From positions 24,639 through 88,638 of the forward strand of contig NZ_JAFKJN010000029.1 in NCBI RefSeq assembly GCF_017305915.1: a stretch of DNA of 64,000 nucleotides, in the 5' to 3' direction. Shown one piece after another: positions 62,908-64,000 of the stretch. The position numbers were made by a program, and so were the translations under genes. This DNA comes from Reyranella sp. (lineage in GTDB: Bacteria > Pseudomonadota > Alphaproteobacteria > Reyranellales > Reyranellaceae). Within the stretch, counting starts at the first letter, position 1. The number at the start of each line of letters is the position of its first letter. Under the pieces are notes generated by a model. It made no database searches. It was given only the letters and a program-made list of their open reading frames with translations, and had not been told where the DNA came from.

Positions 62908-63848
62908 TCGTAAATGGCCACTTCTTCCGGGCTGACGGCGCGGCCGAGCAGGCGCTGGCCGTTCAGGATCTTGAGCGTGTCCTCCCAGCCCAGCCGGGTC
63001 TGGCTGCCGATCGGCACCGCGAGCTGGCGCGCCACGATCTGCATGCTGAGCTCGACATAGCGCGGCGGGAAGTCGGGGAACAGCTTGCCGAAGATCGCCG
63101 CCGCCTCGGCCGTCCGGTCGCGCACGAACTGGTAGCCTTCGGTCACTGCCTCGGCGACCAGCCGCGCCGTCTTCTCGCGCGTCAGCCAGGCGGCTTCGTT
63201 GACCACCAGGTTGAGGCTGTAGATGCGCACGCCGAAGTCGGCGAGCCGCATCACGGCGATGCGCCTGCCCTGGGATTGCAGCTCGGCCGGGGTGATCTCC
63301 TCGTAGTCGAGCAGCGCGTCGACCTGCTTGTCGAGCAGGGCGTTGGCGGTCCGGTCGACCTCGATCTCGCGGATGCGGTTGCGGTCGATGCGGTTGGCCG
63401 ACAGGAGCGCGCGATACTCGTCGACCGTGGTGCTGCCCGTGACCAGGCCGACCCGCTTGCCGATCAGATCGCGCGGCGCGTCGATGCGGTCCTCGGCGCG
63501 GCTGTACAGCACGGCCGGCGTGCGGCGGTAGTAGACCGACAGGCTGCGGATCGGCAGGTCGCGCGAGCGGCCGATCGCGGTCGCCGAGGCGCTCGACGAG
63601 CCGATCCAGTATTCCTTGCCGGCGCCCAGCATCTGCGCCGCGACGGCCGCGCCGTGGCCCTCGACGATGCGCACGTCGAGGCCGCGCCGGCGAAACGCCT
63701 CGGTCTCGCGCGCGATGTAGAAGCCGGCGTAGGTCGGTGCCGGCTTCCAATCGATCAGCAGATCGACATGCTGCAACGGATCGGCTCGGCCCACCTGTGG
63801 CGCAAGCCCTGCCGCAAGCGCTGTCCCCAACAGCGTCCGGCGCCCCAA
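62904..63848 (-). CDS. NMT1/SsuA-type ABC transporter substrate-binding protein
   Basis: The 314-residue protein has a Tat-like N terminus (GRRTLLGTALAAGLAPQVG) and the NMT1/THI5 motifs VDLLIDWKPAPTYAGFYIARETEAF, VEGHGAAVAAQMLGAGKEYWIG and GKRVGLVTGSTTVDEY. The family binds pyrimidine precursors of thiamine, sulfonates, nitrate or taurine; the WKPAPTYAGFY segment is closest to the hydroxymethylpyrimidine-type (ThiY-like) binders. The start is TTG at 63848, preceded by TAGGGAT. No permease or ATPase is within the window on this strand. Confidence 0.84.
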   Translation of the reverse strand: MGRRTLLGTALAAGLAPQVGRADPLQHVDLLIDWKPAPTYAGFYIARETEAFRRRGLDVRIVEGHGAAVAAQMLGAGKEYWIGSSSASATAIGRSRDLPIRSLSVYYRRTPAVLYSRAEDRIDAPRDLIGKRVGLVTGSTTVDEYRALLSANRIDRNRIREIEVDRTANALLDKQVDALLDYEEITPAELQSQGRRIAVMRLADFGVRIYSLNLVVNEAAWLTREKTARLVAEAVTEGYQFVRDRTAEAAAIFGKLFPDFPPRYVELSMQIVARQLAVPIGSQTRLGWEDTLKILNGQRLLGRAVSPEEVAIYD

Positions 63849-64000
63849 ATCCCTAGGGAAGGTCTGACCAAGTCACGCAATGACGGCGTCGCCGGTCCTT
63901 GGTCTCGTAGTCGGCTCTTTTCCGTCGGAAGCCGTCACGAATGGGCGCAGAAGGCTCCGTATTTGCGGTGAGGTGCCGGCGTTCTCGCTGTCTCGCCCCT

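Noticed and set aside
59110..63750. 1546-codon open frame on the minus strand
   Set aside because: It lies antisense to a well-supported ABC operon with clear domains. Its translation is low-complexity Arg/Gly/Asp/Gln, typical of the shadow frame in GC-rich DNA.
63849..64000. Possible gene at the right end of the window
   Set aside because: The frames here are continuations of shadow frames from the binding protein gene, with no start, ribosome site or motif.

Overview
The window is a GC-rich, densely packed chromosomal segment with about 65 protein genes, many four-base start/stop overlaps and frequent GTG or TTG starts. Gene content points to an aerobic, chemoheterotrophic alphaproteobacterium of the Bradyrhizobium/Reyranella kind. 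The pointers are two branched-chain-type (Liv) ABC systems, several Bug/TctC solute-binding proteins, family III CoA-transferases, the box benzoyl-CoA pathway and SorAB sulfite oxidase. This placement is inferred from gene content, not from a marker gene. I see no rRNA, tRNA, CRISPR array, transposase or phage gene.

Layout. 1-8 kb: a GntR regulator, rpiB and a family 3 solute-binding protein form one leftward operon. A second leftward operon holds a CoA-transferase, a dienelactone hydrolase and an acetylpolyamine-amidohydrolase-like deacetylase. Then come a rightward carbamoylase and a BenE transporter. 8-12 kb: a carboxymuconolactone-decarboxylase-like gene faces an HxlR regulator across two identical-arm palindromes, followed by a membrane protein and sorAB with a structured leader region. 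12-20 kb: a complete potFGHI-type polyamine transporter and a CreB/CreC/CreD module. 20-33 kb: an aromatic-acid region with livFGMHK, benzoate-CoA ligase, boxB, boxC and a SulP transporter. Here a toxin-antitoxin pair sits directly in front of the ligase, and the toxin frame has no stop before it.

33-42 kb: GNAT and Rrf2 genes joined by tandem 14-base repeats, MFS and HAD genes, then a tightly coupled operon of two membrane cyclases, an acyl-CoA dehydrogenase and a small basic protein. 42-50 kb: a second complete Liv operon, a fused OHCU decarboxylase/HIU hydrolase and an aldehyde dehydrogenase. 50-57 kb: a CocE-type hydrolase with Bug proteins, then a leftward CoA-transferase, SDR and crotonase set. 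The SDR and the crotonase both lack the usual catalytic residues. 57-64 kb: an iron/thiamine-type ABC operon with two paralogous binding proteins and a fused permease whose start codon lies inside a palindromic repeat, then a YdcF-like protein and an NMT1-type binding protein. The last 150 bases hold nothing I can call.

The common theme is uptake and CoA-dependent breakdown of small organic acids, with importers encoded beside the ligases, CoA-transferases and beta-oxidation-like enzymes that would process their cargo. The less ordinary items are the toxin-ligase reading-through frame, the sorA leader, the cyclase/dehydrogenase operon, the mini-ORF relay before the Rrf2 gene, and palindromic repeats that have entered operons.
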